A stretch of 64,000 bases of DNA from Candidatus Agathobaculum intestinipullorum (GTDB taxonomy: Bacteria > Bacillota > Clostridia > Oscillospirales > Butyricicoccaceae): positions 1 through 64,000 of the forward strand of contig DWZQ01000021.1 of NCBI GenBank assembly GCA_019117485.1, in the 5' to 3' direction. Under the pieces are notes generated by a model that was given only the letters and a program-made list of their open reading frames with translations, ran no database searches and was not told the origin of the DNA. The position numbers and the translations under genes were made by a program. Position 1 is the stretch's first letter. The number at the start of each line of letters is the position of its first letter. Positions 20,701 through 29,813 of this stretch are shown one piece after another.

Positions 20701-20755
20701 GCGGTTTGCATAACGGGAAGCGGTCAAAACAGCGCAAAATCGGTCACATGCCCGC

Positions 20756-20784
20756 TTTACTTTACGCATCAAAAAGGATATAAT
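20756..20784 (+). promoter_or_regulatory. Promoter of guaB
   Basis: TTTACT (20756-20761) and a perfect TATAAT (20779-20784) are 17 bases apart, 50 bases before guaB. No purine riboswitch is recognisable in the short leader. Confidence 0.75.
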
Positions 20785-20835
20785 TAGTTTTAACAAAGAA
20801 TACGGAACACAGGAATGAAGAAAAGGAGACGCTCT

Positions 20836-22341
20836 ATGGCTTACTATTTCAGCGAACCTTCGCATACGTTCAACGAGTACCTTCTCGTGCCGGGCTATTC
20901 CTCGGCTGAGTGTATCCCGGCGAATGTCAGCTTGCGTACCCCAATTGTCAAGTACCACAAGGGTGAGCAGTCTGCACTGTACGCCAATATCCCGATGGTT
21001 TCTGCCATCATGCAGGCGGTTTCGGATGACCGCATGGCCATCGCACTGGCACAGGAGGGCGGCATCTCCTTCATTTATGGCTCACAGACCATCAAGAGCG
21101 AGGCGGCTATGGTCGCCCGCGTCAAGTCTTACAAAGCGGGCTTTATCGTTTCCGACTCCAACCTGCGCCCTGAGCAGACGCTTGCGGACGTGCTGGCGCT
21201 TAAGGAAAAGACCGGCCACTCGACGATGGCGGTCACTGAGGACGGTACGGCCAACGGCAAACTGCTTGGTGTTGTCACTAGCCGCGACTACCGTGTTTCC
21301 CGTATGGAGCGCAGCGTAAAGGTCTCCGAATTTATGACCCCGTTTGACAAGCTGGTCACTGCCCCGGCGGACACGACGCTGAAGGTGGCGAACGATATTA
21401 TCTGGGACCATAAGCTCAATTCGCTGCCGCTGGTGGACGATCAGCAGCATCTGGTTTATATGGTGTTTCGTAAGGACTATGACAGCCACAAGGCAAACTC
21501 GCTTGAGCTTCTGGATGAGCATAAGCGTTACGTTGTCGGCGCGGGCATCAATACCCGTGACTATGAGGAACGCGTGCCTGCGCTGGTTGAGGCTGGCGCG
21601 GATGTGCTGTGCATCGACTCGTCCGAGGGCTTTTCCGAGTGGCAGAGCCGCACGCTTGCGTGGATTCGCGAGAAATACGGTGATAGCGTCAAGGTAGGAG
21701 CGGGTAACGTGGTCGACCGCGAGGGCTTCCGCTTCCTCGCTGAAGCGGGTGCAGACTTTGTCAAGGTTGGCATCGGCGGCGGCTCGATCTGCATTACCCG
21801 TGAGCAGAAGGGCATTGGTCGCGGTCAGGCGACCGCACTGATCGAAGTTGCGGCGGCGCGTGATGAGTACTATCTGGAAACCGGTGTTTATGTGCCGATC
21901 TGCTCGGACGGCGGCATCGTGCATGACTATCACTGCACGCTGGCGCTGGCTATGGGCGCGGACTTCCTGATGCTCGGCCGCTACTTCTCGCGCTTTGACG
22001 AATCCCCGACCAATAAGGTCAACATCAACGGCAGCTATATGAAGGAATATTGGGGCGAAGGCTCGGCCCGTGCGCGCAACTGGCAGCGCTACGATATGGG
22101 CGGCGAGCAGAAGCTGTCCTTTGAGGAGGGCGTCGATTCCTATGTGCCGTATGCCGGTTCACTCAAGGATAACCTCGGTCTGACGCTGAGCAAGGTGCGC
22201 TCGACTATGTGCAACTGTGGCTCGCTCTCCATTCCGGAGTTCCAGAAGAAGGCCAAGATCACGCTGGTGAGCGCGACCTCGATCGTCGAGGGCGGCGCGC
22301 ATGACGTTGTACTCAAGGAAACCACAACGACCAGCAAGTAA
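20836..22341 (+). CDS. guaB: Inosine-5'-monophosphate dehydrogenase
   Basis: GuaB oxidises IMP to XMP with NAD, the committed step to guanine nucleotides. The 501-residue protein has a TIM-barrel enzyme split by a CBS pair (about 95-205, with [20 protein letters not shown]). The catalytic Cys319 lies in [40 protein letters not shown] is the phosphate-binding part, and [13 protein letters not shown] follows. The flap residues [15 protein letters not shown] are present. The start at 20836 has AAAAGGAGA; seven upstream codons belong to the leader. It is monocistronic, with its own promoter and terminator. Confidence 0.95.
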   Translation: MAYYFSEPSHTFNEYLLVPGYSSAECIPANVSLRTPIVKYHKGEQSALYANIPMVSAIMQAVSDDRMAIALAQEGGISFIYGSQTIKSEAAMVARVKSYKAGFIVSDSNLRPEQTLADVLALKEKTGHSTMAVTEDGTANGKLLGVVTSRDYRVSRMERSVKVSEFMTPFDKLVTAPADTTLKVANDIIWDHKLNSLPLVDDQQHLVYMVFRKDYDSHKANSLELLDEHKRYVVGAGINTRDYEERVPALVEAGADVLCIDSSEGFSEWQSRTLAWIREKYGDSVKVGAGNVVDREGFRFLAEAGADFVKVGIGGGSICITREQKGIGRGQATALIEVAAARDEYYLETGVYVPICSDGGIVHDYHCTLALAMGADFLMLGRYFSRFDESPTNKVNINGSYMKEYWGEGSARARNWQRYDMGGEQKLSFEEGVDSYVPYAGSLKDNLGLTLSKVRSTMCNCGSLSIPEFQKKAKITLVSATSIVEGGAHDVVLKETTTTSK

Positions 22342-22357
22342 GAACAGTCATCCGAGA

Positions 22358-22388
22358 TTGCCCCGCAGTTGCCTGCGGGGCAATTCTT
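22358..22388 (+). terminator. Terminator of guaB
   Basis: TTGCCCCGCAG and CTGCGGGGCAA form an 11-bp perfect stem with a four-base loop, followed by TTCTTGT. It lies directly before the ClC gene ribosome-binding site, so the ClC gene may be transcribed by readthrough. Confidence 0.7.
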
Positions 22389-22401
22389 GTCGGAGAGGGG
22401 A

Positions 22402-23703
22402 ATGGAAATGAGGAATGAAGCCGGTAAACTGTCCGGTACCTTGCTCCGCACGCTGTATGGCTTGCGATATGTAATGCAGCGGAACGGCGGGATTTTTCTG
22501 CGCTGGTGTGCATTTGCGGTGGTTATTGGTCTGGTGGTCGGCGCGGTGGGCGCGGCCTTTCATGTTGCGCTCGAGTGGGCGGGGGATACGCGTGAGCAAT
22601 ATGGCTGGCTGCTGTACCTGCTGCCACTCGTCGGCGTATTCATCGCGTTTTGGTACAGGAAAGCGGATATGCCGCTTGAGCGTGGCACGAATTTCATCCT
22701 GACCTCGGTGCGTGAAAACCATCCGGTGCGGCTGCGGCTTGCGCCGAGCATCTTTATTACGTCCATCCTGACGCATCTGTGCGGCGGCTCGGCGGGCCGC
22801 GAGGGTGCAGCGATTCAGCTGGGCGGCGCCATCTCGGGCAACATTGGCCATTGGATGCGGCTGGACGACAAGGACTGCCGCACCATCACGATGTGTGGCA
22901 TGGCGGCGGGCTTTGCTGCACTGTTCGGCACGCCGCTTGCGGCCAGCGTATTTGCGATGGAGGTCATCAGCGTTGGTGTGATGTATTACGCGGCGCTGTT
23001 TCCGTGTGTGCTGGCGTCGGTCATTGCGCATCAGGTGGCGCTCTCGCTGGGCGGGGAGACAACGGCATTTGCGCTCATCGGCCTGCCGCAGCAGACCGAC
23101 GCTTTGCTGCTCGTCAAGCTGTTGGCATTCGGCGTGGCGTGTGCAGTGCTCAGCGCGGGCGTGTGCATTGTGTTCCACCGCATCGGACATCTGTTCAAGC
23201 GGTACATGCCGAACCAGTACCTGTGCATCGCCGTGGGTGGCCTTGTGGTCGTGCTGACTTCGTTGCTGCTGGGCACACGGGAATACAACGGCGCGGGCAT
23301 GCAGGTGATCGAGCGTGCGGTTGCGGGTGAGGCGCACTATGCAGCGTTTGCCATCAAACTGGTGCTGACGGCTGTTACGATCGGTGTGGGCTATAAGGGC
23401 GGCGAGATTGTACCCGTTCTGTTCATCGGGGCAACGTTCGGTGCAGCGTATGGCGGCTTTTTCGGACTGCAACCCTCGTTTGCAGCCGGGCTTGGCATGA
23501 CGGCGGTGTTCTGTGGCGTGACCAATGCGCCGTTAACGTCCATCCTGCTGGCTTTTGAGCTGTTCGGGGGTGACGGCCTTGCGCTGTTCGCGCTGGTGAT
23601 TGCCATATCTTATATGCTCAGCGGGTATTACGGCCTATATAGCGAGCAGAAGATCCTGTATTCCAAACTGCGGCCGCAGTTTATCGACCGCAAGACCAAA
23701 TGA
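22402..23703 (+). CDS. ClC-family chloride channel or H+/Cl- exchanger
   Basis: This polytopic membrane protein of about 434 residues belongs to the ClC superfamily. It carries the selectivity motif GGSAGREGAAIQLGG (about 131-145), in which the Glu is the gating/exchange residue. GTPLAASVFAMEV and the late GYKGGEIVPVLFIGATFGA and GVTNAPLTSILLAFELFGG helices follow. About ten hydrophobic segments are visible, and there is no C-terminal CBS domain. GREGA (not GREGV) and the absence of a typical fluoride-type pattern favour chloride, but this is not certain. The start may be ATG 22402 or 22408; GGAGAGGGG suits both. Confidence 0.9.
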   Translation: MEMRNEAGKLSGTLLRTLYGLRYVMQRNGGIFLRWCAFAVVIGLVVGAVGAAFHVALEWAGDTREQYGWLLYLLPLVGVFIAFWYRKADMPLERGTNFILTSVRENHPVRLRLAPSIFITSILTHLCGGSAGREGAAIQLGGAISGNIGHWMRLDDKDCRTITMCGMAAGFAALFGTPLAASVFAMEVISVGVMYYAALFPCVLASVIAHQVALSLGGETTAFALIGLPQQTDALLLVKLLAFGVACAVLSAGVCIVFHRIGHLFKRYMPNQYLCIAVGGLVVVLTSLLLGTREYNGAGMQVIERAVAGEAHYAAFAIKLVLTAVTIGVGYKGGEIVPVLFIGATFGAAYGGFFGLQPSFAAGLGMTAVFCGVTNAPLTSILLAFELFGGDGLALFALVIAISYMLSGYYGLYSEQKILYSKLRPQFIDRKTK

Positions 23704-23730
23704 TATTGTTTGACGGGAGGATAGGCGGCC

Positions 23731-24387
23731 ATGAACGGATTCAAGGGCGCGATTTTTGATATGGACGGTACGCTGCTCGATTCGATGCGCGTGTGGAAAC
23801 GGCTGACGCAGGGATACCTAACGCAATTCGGCCTACATGTCACCGATGAGGAATATGCCGCGTGCGAGGGCTTTTCCCAGCCGCAGGTTGCGCAGTACTT
23901 TGCCGACCGATATCCGCAGCTGCCCGGGGGCGCGGCGGGATTGATGGAGGGTATGGACCAGCTGATCACCGCGCGGTATGAGACTGTGGCGAAACCTAGG
24001 GACGGCGTGCTGCCGTTTCTCGATGGGCTGCGCCGCCGTGGCGTGAAAATGGCGGTTGCAACCTTGACCGCGCGACGGCATGCGGAAAAGGCGTTGCGCG
24101 ACCGCGATATGCTGGACTATTTTGATTTCATGCTGACGATCGAGGATGTCGGCGTGTCCAAGTATCAGCCGGACATTTACCTGATGAGCGCCGAACGGCT
24201 GGGACTGACCCCGGCGGATTGCGTCGTGTTTGAGGACGCGCCCTATGCCTGTACTACGGCAAAAAAGGCAGGGTTCCGCGTGTGCGGTGTAGTCGAAGCG
24301 GCCTACGCCGCGGGCGAACAAGAGCTGCGCGCATCGAGCGACCTGATTATTGAGCATTCTTTCGACGAATTGGCGGGAAAATTGTAA
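23731..24387 (+). CDS. HAD-superfamily phosphatase (phosphoglycolate phosphatase/beta-PGM-like)
   Basis: This cytoplasmic phosphohydrolase has 218 residues. It has motif I FDMDGTLLD (nucleophile Asp10, acid/base Asp12), a helical cap (about 18-80), motif II VATLTAR, a Lys in motif III (VGVSKYQPDIYL), and motif IV VVFEDAPYAC. The DMDGTLLDS and FEDAPYAC pattern is that of subfamily IA with a C1 cap. The substrate is unknown. An ATG with GGGAGGA lies 27 bp after the ClC gene, so the two may be co-transcribed. Confidence 0.9.
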   Translation: MNGFKGAIFDMDGTLLDSMRVWKRLTQGYLTQFGLHVTDEEYAACEGFSQPQVAQYFADRYPQLPGGAAGLMEGMDQLITARYETVAKPRDGVLPFLDGLRRRGVKMAVATLTARRHAEKALRDRDMLDYFDFMLTIEDVGVSKYQPDIYLMSAERLGLTPADCVVFEDAPYACTTAKKAGFRVCGVVEAAYAAGEQELRASSDLIIEHSFDELAGKL

Positions 24388-24394
24388 GAAGGGC

Positions 24395-24423
24395 TTGCAA
24401 TTTGATTTATTATCCCGTACACT
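24395..24423 (+). promoter_or_regulatory. Promoter before the MATE-luxS pair
   Basis: TTGCAA (24395-24400) and TACACT (24418-24423) are 17 bases apart. The predicted start is near 24430, upstream of a terminator-like hairpin, so the leader could be attenuated. Confidence 0.55.
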
Positions 24424-24444
24424 ATATAGGAAGAAAAATTGATG

Positions 24445-24480
24445 GCTGCGCCGGACAAGTTCCGGTGCGGCTTCGTTTTT
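24445..24480 (+). terminator. Terminator or attenuator in the MATE leader
   Basis: GCTGCGCCGGA (24445-24455) pairs with TCCGGTGCGGC (24461-24471) with two wobbles around a five-base loop, then TTCGTTTTT follows. It sits between a good promoter and the MATE start. Confidence 0.65.
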
Positions 24481-24498
24481 GGTGAGGGGGAATGAGTT

Positions 24499-25887
24499 TT
24501 GGAAGAACAAAACAAAATGGGCACCGCGCGGATGGGTCCGCTGATCTTTTCGATGGCGTTGCCTGCGATGATCTCGATGATCATCAACGCACTGTACAAC
24601 ATCGTGGACAGTATTTTTGTGGCACAGTATTCGCAAAGCGCGTTGGCTGCTGTTTCGCTGGTGTTTCCGTTGCAGACGCTGGTCGTCGCCATCGGCGTAG
24701 GCACCGGCGTGGGCGTCAATTCGCTGATTGCCCGTCGGTTGGGTGAAAAGCGGCGTTTGCACGCCAACTCGGCTGCTGAGCATGGCGTCGCGCTTGCAAT
24801 CATTGGTGGCATCGTGTTCCTTGTGCTGGGCTTCGGCTTGTCGGGCGTGTTTGTGCGTGCCTTTGGTGCAGCTGAGGATGTTACGGTGCAGGCTATCCAG
24901 TATTCGCATATTGCAGTGGGTCTGAGCATTTTTGTTATGATTTCTATGATGTGCGAAAAGGTACAGCAATCAACAGGCAACATGATTATCCCCATGTGCC
25001 AAGGGTTAACCGGCGCAATTGTGAACATCATCCTCGACCCGTTGATGATCTTTGGCATCGGCCCGTTTCCCGAGATGGGTGTGCGCGGCGCGGCGCTGGC
25101 GACCGTCATCGGCCAGATCTGCGGCATGCTGATCGGCCTGTGGGGTGTGTTTTTCCAGCAGAAGGTACTCAAGGTGAATATGCGCGAATTCAAGTGGCGC
25201 GCGCAGACGGTTAAGGATATTTACCGCGTCGGTTTGCCTGGTATCGTCATGCAGAGCGTCGTATCGGTGATGACGGCAGGATTGAACGCCATCCTGATCG
25301 GCTTTTCGCAAACTGCGGTTAACGTGTTGGCGGTGTACTTCAAATTGCAGACCTTTGTGTTCATGCCGGTGTTCGGCCTGAACCAAGGCGCGCTGCCCGT
25401 TATGGGGTATAACTACGGCGCACGTAACAAACAGCGTCTGTTTGGCGCATACAAAATCGCGCTGATTTCTGCGGTCGTTATCATGCTAATCGGCCTTGTG
25501 CTGTTCCAGCTGTTCGCGGAGCAGATGCTGATGATGTTCGTCGACCGTACGGATGCGGCGGCGATCGAGGATATGATCACGGTCGGCGTGCCCGCGCTCA
25601 AGATCATCAGCCTGTCGTTCCTCGGCGCAGCGTTTGGTATCATCAACTCGACGATGTTCCAAGCGACGGCCCGCGGCTTAAATAGCTTGATCGTGTCGGT
25701 TTGCCGCCAGTTGGTCATTATCTTACCGGCGGCGTGGCTGTTGGGTAAGTGGTTTGGATTGGATGCAATCTGGTATTCCTTCCCGATCGCAGAGATCGCG
25801 GCTTTCTTTATCTCTTATGTGCTGTTGTGGAGGGAATACCGCACAGAGTTGCGCTATCTCGGTATGGAAAGGGAGAAGAACACATGA
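24499..25887 (+). CDS. MATE-family multidrug/metabolite exporter
   Basis: This inner-membrane antiporter of 462 residues has about twelve hydrophobic segments in two related halves. It starts near MGPLIFSMALPAMISMIINA and has the NALYNIVDSIFVAQYSQSAL segment typical of DinF/NorM-like clostridial MATE proteins. The partner half has MPVFGLNQGALPVMGYNYGA. The start is taken as TTG 24499, nine bases after GAGGGG; ATG 24517 is the alternative. The last four bases overlap luxS (ATGA), so the two are translationally coupled. The substrate is unknown; coupling to luxS raises the idea of exporting a methyl-cycle or AI-2-related compound, which is inference only. Confidence 0.93.
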   Translation: MEEQNKMGTARMGPLIFSMALPAMISMIINALYNIVDSIFVAQYSQSALAAVSLVFPLQTLVVAIGVGTGVGVNSLIARRLGEKRRLHANSAAEHGVALAIIGGIVFLVLGFGLSGVFVRAFGAAEDVTVQAIQYSHIAVGLSIFVMISMMCEKVQQSTGNMIIPMCQGLTGAIVNIILDPLMIFGIGPFPEMGVRGAALATVIGQICGMLIGLWGVFFQQKVLKVNMREFKWRAQTVKDIYRVGLPGIVMQSVVSVMTAGLNAILIGFSQTAVNVLAVYFKLQTFVFMPVFGLNQGALPVMGYNYGARNKQRLFGAYKIALISAVVIMLIGLVLFQLFAEQMLMMFVDRTDAAAIEDMITVGVPALKIISLSFLGAAFGIINSTMFQATARGLNSLIVSVCRQLVIILPAAWLLGKWFGLDAIWYSFPIAEIAAFFISYVLLWREYRTELRYLGMEREKNT

Positions 25888-26342
25888 AACGTATTGCAAG
25901 CTTTGAAGTCAATCATGACAAACTGAAGCCCGGCATGTATACTTCGCGCATCGACGGCGATGTGACGACGTACGATATCCGTATGGTGTATCCCAACGCG
26001 GGCACTTATATCCAGCCGGCGGCAGGGCATACGTTCGAGCACCTGTTTGCGACCTATGCACGCAATTCGCGCTTTGCCGACCATATCATCTACTGCGGTC
26101 CCATGGGCTGCCAGACCGGATTTTATTTCCTCGTGCGCGATCTTGCGCCATCGGACGCAATCGACCTGATGCGCGAGACAATGGACTTCGTCGCGGCGTA
26201 TGAAGGGGAAATCCCGGGTGCGAGCCGCATTGAGTGTGGCAATTACCTACTGCACGATCTGGCGGGCGCCAAAGCGCTTGCTGCGTCCATGATCCCGGTG
26301 CTCGCGGATTGGACGGAAGAAAAATTGGTTTATGAAAAATAA
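25884..26342 (+). CDS. luxS: S-ribosylhomocysteine lyase LuxS
   Basis: LuxS splits S-ribosylhomocysteine into homocysteine and DPD, the precursor of autoinducer-2, in the activated methyl cycle. The 152-residue protein has the metal-binding HTFEH motif (about 54-58), catalytic Cys in YCGPMGCQTGFYF (about 84), and the third metal ligand Cys in IECGNYLLHDL (about 126). The start at 25884 follows GGGAGAAG. It is unusually linked by a four-base overlap to the upstream MATE gene. Confidence 0.97.
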   Translation: MKRIASFEVNHDKLKPGMYTSRIDGDVTTYDIRMVYPNAGTYIQPAAGHTFEHLFATYARNSRFADHIIYCGPMGCQTGFYFLVRDLAPSDAIDLMRETMDFVAAYEGEIPGASRIECGNYLLHDLAGAKALAASMIPVLADWTEEKLVYEK

Positions 26343-26345
26343 TAC

Positions 26346-26374
26346 TTGCATTTTGTCGTTCGGTATGGTATCAT
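26346..26374 (+). promoter_or_regulatory. Promoter of rpmE
   Basis: TTGCAT (26346-26351) and TATCAT (26369-26374) are exactly 17 bases apart, 57 bases before rpmE. Confidence 0.7.
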
Positions 26375-26430
26375 ATCCTTACGACTGCAAGAAGTATTTT
26401 GTGATTTTCCGTGGAAAGAGGTGAAACAAC

Positions 26431-26634
26431 ATGAAACAGGGCATCCATCCCGAGTACAAGCAGACCACGATCCGCTGTGCCTGCGGCAATGTCATTGAGA
26501 CCGGCTCCACCAAGGAGAATATCGTCGTTGACGTTTGCTCCAAGTGCCATCCCTTCTTCACGGGCAAGCAGAAGCTGGTAGACACCGGCGGACGTGTTGA
26601 TCGCTTCAAGAAGCGTTTCAATCTGGACAAGTAA
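26431..26634 (+). CDS. rpmE: 50S ribosomal protein L31 (zinc-binding form)
   Basis: L31 is a small protein bridging the ribosomal subunits. It has 67 residues, and [20 protein letters not shown] is the standard start. The zinc ligands Cys16, Cys18, Cys37 and Cys40 (CAC and CSKC) are intact, so this is the zinc-containing C+ paralogue. The [20 protein letters not shown] segment is conserved. It has its own promoter and terminator. Confidence 0.98.
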   Translation: MKQGIHPEYKQTTIRCACGNVIETGSTKENIVVDVCSKCHPFFTGKQKLVDTGGRVDRFKKRFNLDK

Positions 26635-26688
26635 GAAAAAGCCATCGAAACGGTTGCTGATGAAGTGCGTTTCGATGGTTTTTTTTAT
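26635..26688 (+). terminator. Terminator of rpmE
   Basis: GCCATCGAAACG and CGTTTCGATGGT form a 12-bp stem, followed by TTTTTTTATT. Confidence 0.85.
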
Positions 26689-26739
26689 TCGCAAAACCGT
26701 CTTTGGGCGGTTGACCCCACAGAGGGGAGGAATTTTAAT

Positions 26740-28026
26740 ATGACCGAACTGGAACAGAACACAAAAGCCGAGCGCGCGGTGCTCGTTGGGCTTTCCTGTC
26801 CGTCGTTTACCGCACAGCAGGATGCAGATGAGCGGACGATGGATGAGCTGCGTGCGTTGGCTGAAACTGCGGGCGCCGAAGCGGTAGCGATGACATTGCA
26901 GCGCCGCCCGTCACCCGACCCGCGCACCTTTATCGGCGAAGGTAAGGCCGAGGAAGTGCGGCAACTGGCTGAGGTCAATGAGGCCACGCTGGTGCTGTTT
27001 GACAATGAGCTGTCGCCCTCACAGACGCGCAACCTCGAGGAGTTGACCAAATGCACCGTGCTCGACCGCTCGGCGCTCATTCTGGATATTTTCGCCCAGC
27101 GCGCCCGTACGGGAGAGGGTAAATTGCAGGTTGAACTGGCACAGTACCAGTATATCCTGCCGCGCCTTGCCGGCATGTGGACGCATCTGGTGCGTCAGAC
27201 CGCGGGCGGCGGTAAAAGTCCGATCGGTACGCGTGGCCCGGGCGAAACCCAGCTGGAAACCGACCGGCGGCATATTCGCAAGCGCATTGATAAGCTCAAG
27301 CATGAGCTGGAGCAGGTGCGGCAGGTGCGTGCGGTGCAGCGCCGCCAGCGCAAAAAGACCGAACTGCCGTTGGTCGCGATTGTGGGCTACACCAATGCGG
27401 GCAAGTCGACGTTGCTCAATACGCTGACCGGTGCGGGCATCGAGGCCAACGACCGTCTGTTTGATACGCTCGACCCAACGACCCGGAAAAAACGCATTTC
27501 GGATACGCAGGAGATCCTGCTGTCCGATACCGTTGGTTTTATCCGTAAGCTGCCGCACCATTTGGTGAGCGCGTTCAAGGCAACGCTGGAGGAATTGGCT
27601 TACGCCGACCTGCTGCTGCATGTTGTCGACGTGTCGGACGAGGATTGGCGCATACAGGCTGAGACGGTCGAGGGCGTCATTACGCAGATGGGCGCGCAGG
27701 ACATCCCGCGCCTGATGGTATACAACAAGGCGGACAAGTGCACGCCCGACGCGTTGCCATACTTCCGGGCGGATGAGGGCGTTGCCATCTCGGCCAAGAC
27801 GGGTGAGGGCGTGGAGACGTTGCTTTCCGCTATCGAGCACGCGCTTGGACGCGGTAAGCACCGTGTCAAGCTGCTGATTCCCTATGCGGATGGCGCAGTG
27901 CTTGACATGCTCCACCGCGAGGCGCAGATCGAGTCGACTGATTACGCCGCCGAGGGTACGGTGGTCGAAGCGATCGTCGACGACAAGACCTATGGCCGCG
28001 TGATGCAATACCAGACGGAGGAGTAA
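26740..28026 (+). CDS. hflX: Ribosome-associated GTPase HflX
   Basis: HflX is a translational GTPase that splits stalled or hibernating ribosomes. The 428-residue protein has the N-terminal HflX domain (TLVLFDNELSPSQTRNLEEL, then DRSALILDIFAQRARTGEGK), the linker GPGETQLETDRRHIRKRI, and a G domain. The G domain has Walker A VGYTNAGKSTLLN (about 215), DTVGF and YNKADK. The C-terminal domain follows to about residue 428. The start at 26740 has GAGGGGAGG. It is followed by the YigZ-family gene after 19 bp. Confidence 0.96.
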   Translation: MTELEQNTKAERAVLVGLSCPSFTAQQDADERTMDELRALAETAGAEAVAMTLQRRPSPDPRTFIGEGKAEEVRQLAEVNEATLVLFDNELSPSQTRNLEELTKCTVLDRSALILDIFAQRARTGEGKLQVELAQYQYILPRLAGMWTHLVRQTAGGGKSPIGTRGPGETQLETDRRHIRKRIDKLKHELEQVRQVRAVQRRQRKKTELPLVAIVGYTNAGKSTLLNTLTGAGIEANDRLFDTLDPTTRKKRISDTQEILLSDTVGFIRKLPHHLVSAFKATLEELAYADLLLHVVDVSDEDWRIQAETVEGVITQMGAQDIPRLMVYNKADKCTPDALPYFRADEGVAISAKTGEGVETLLSAIEHALGRGKHRVKLLIPYADGAVLDMLHREAQIESTDYAAEGTVVEAIVDDKTYGRVMQYQTEE

Positions 28027-28045
28027 CCGCAAGCGGGGAGTCACG

Positions 28046-28681
28046 ATGGAAAAGGATTATTTTGTGCCGTTCGCCGATTATGGCGAGGATAAATTTGAAG
28101 AGAAGCGCTCCAAGTTCACCGGGCGGCTGTGGCGTGTGGAAACTGCGGAGGAGGCGGTTTCCCGCATCAAGGAGATGCGCGAGACCTACTGGGACGCGAC
28201 GCACAATTGCTACGCCTATATCCTGCGCGAGGGCAATGTTATACGTTATTCGGATGACGGGGAGCCGCAGGGCACGGCGGGCATGCCTATGCTGGATGTG
28301 CTGCGGCACGAGCAGTTGGAAGACTGCCTGTGCGTGGTGACGCGCTATTTCGGTGGCATCCTGCTCGGTACGGGCGGTCTGGTGCGCGCCTATACCAAGG
28401 GTGCGCAGATCGCGGTTGCGGCGGCGGGTGTGCAGCGTATGAGCCTGTTTTCGGTTGCGCTGATCGCATGCCCGTACAACCTGTACGAGTTGGTGCAGCG
28501 TCTGTTACCCGACCATGACTGTACGGCCGAACAGACGGATTTCGGCGCGGATGTGACGTTAACGGTCACGCTGCCCGCAGGCGGGGAAGAGAAGCTCAAC
28601 GCTGCATTGGCCGAGGCTACTGCCGGTCAGGTATACGCCGAGGTGATGGAGACCCGGTTCATGGGTCGACGTGTCAAATAA
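28046..28681 (+). CDS. yigZ: YigZ/IMPACT-family protein
   Basis: This cytoplasmic protein of 211 residues has the UPF0029/IMPACT N-terminal fold. It has the signature THNCYAYILREGNVIRYSDDGEPQGTAG in separate parts (about 52-80) and RYFGGILLGTGGLVRAYTKG (about 99-118). The C-terminal half is the DUF1949-like domain. Eukaryotic IMPACT acts in translation control; the bacterial role is not firmly known. It is 19 bp behind hflX and probably co-transcribed. Confidence 0.92.
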   Translation: MEKDYFVPFADYGEDKFEEKRSKFTGRLWRVETAEEAVSRIKEMRETYWDATHNCYAYILREGNVIRYSDDGEPQGTAGMPMLDVLRHEQLEDCLCVVTRYFGGILLGTGGLVRAYTKGAQIAVAAAGVQRMSLFSVALIACPYNLYELVQRLLPDHDCTAEQTDFGADVTLTVTLPAGGEEKLNAALAEATAGQVYAEVMETRFMGRRVK

Positions 28682-28778
28682 AAATCCGAAATACTTTGCG
28701 CGAAAAAAAGGGTTTTGCCGTTTGACATCGTATAAATCAATATAGACGGCTTTATGAAACAACGGAAGGGGGAGCGGT

Positions 28779-29780
28779 ATGACGATCCGGGAGCACCAGG
28801 AACAGCGCGAGCGGCGCACGCTTGCCGCGTGGGCGACTTTTGCCGACGCTTCGCGCGGTCGGCAGCGCGATATGACGCCATGCCCTTATCGCACCTGTTT
28901 TCAGCGTGACCGCGACCGTATCATTCATTCCAAAGCGTTTCGGCGGCTATCCAACAAGACACAGGTGTTTATTTCGCCAGAGGGCGATCATTATCGTGCC
29001 CGTCTGACGCATACGCTCGAGGTTTCACAGATCGCGCGCACGGTTGCACGTGCCCTGTGCCTCAATGAGGACTTGACCGAGGCGATTGCCCTTGGTCACG
29101 ATCTGGGGCACACGCCGTTTGGCCATGCGGGCGAGCGTGCGCTGGCTGAGGTCTGTCCGTTCGGCTTCCGTCACAACGAGCAGAGCCTGCGTATGGTGGA
29201 TATACTTGAGGAACTGAATCTGACGGATGAGGTGCGCGATGGTATCGTGTGCCATACGGGGGCCAAAAAGGCGGACACGCCAGAAGGGCGCATTATTCAC
29301 TATGCCGACCGCATTGCTTATATCAACCATGATATTGATGATGCTGTGCGCGGCGGGCTGATTAAGGGTACCGACATCCCGAAATATTTGCGCCGTCGGC
29401 TGGGCGATAGCCACGGTAAGCGTATTGACACGATGGTAACGGCGATGATTGAATACGGTATGGCGCATCAGGAGATCGGCATGGATGGGCAAGTGCATGA
29501 CGATATGATGGAACTGCGTCAGTTTATGTTCGATCATGTGTATCACGGTACGGAGGCGCAACGCGAAGAAGCACGCGCCAAAACCATGCTGCGCAGCCTA
29601 TACCAGTATTTTGTCGATCACCCAGATGAACTACCGGGCGACTATTTTGTGCTGATGACGCGGGGAGAACCGCTTGAACGTGTTGTTTGCGATTATATTG
29701 CCTGCATGACCGACCGGTATTCCATCGCGGTTTATAAAAAAATATTCATTCCAAGAAGCTGGAATAAGATTGACGGATAA
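28779..29780 (+). CDS. dgt: Deoxyguanosinetriphosphate triphosphohydrolase-like protein (HD domain)
   Basis: This 333-residue metal-dependent phosphohydrolase is of the dGTPase family, which cleaves dNTPs to nucleoside and triphosphate. Metal ligands are visible in RLTHTLEVSQIARTVARAL (His about 72), the HD pair in AIALGHDLGHTPFGHAGERAL, and the distal Asp in HYADRIAYINHDIDDAVRGG. FRHNEQSLRMVD is a conserved family segment. It lies upstream of dnaG and rpoD, as in many Clostridia. Whether it hydrolyses dGTP specifically cannot be read from sequence. Confidence 0.9.
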   Translation: MTIREHQEQRERRTLAAWATFADASRGRQRDMTPCPYRTCFQRDRDRIIHSKAFRRLSNKTQVFISPEGDHYRARLTHTLEVSQIARTVARALCLNEDLTEAIALGHDLGHTPFGHAGERALAEVCPFGFRHNEQSLRMVDILEELNLTDEVRDGIVCHTGAKKADTPEGRIIHYADRIAYINHDIDDAVRGGLIKGTDIPKYLRRRLGDSHGKRIDTMVTAMIEYGMAHQEIGMDGQVHDDMMELRQFMFDHVYHGTEAQREEARAKTMLRSLYQYFVDHPDELPGDYFVLMTRGEPLERVVCDYIACMTDRYSIAVYKKIFIPRSWNKIDG

Positions 29781-29813
29781 AAAATCCGGCTATCCTACAA
29801 AGGAGGTGGGCAA

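Noticed and set aside
20538..20783. 81-residue plus-strand frame between addA and guaB
   Set aside because: It runs through the addAB terminator and the guaB promoter and is rich in Arg and Cys like non-coding GC-rich DNA.
20700..20835. Purine riboswitch in the guaB leader
   Set aside because: The leader after the promoter is only about 45 bases, too short for the aptamer.
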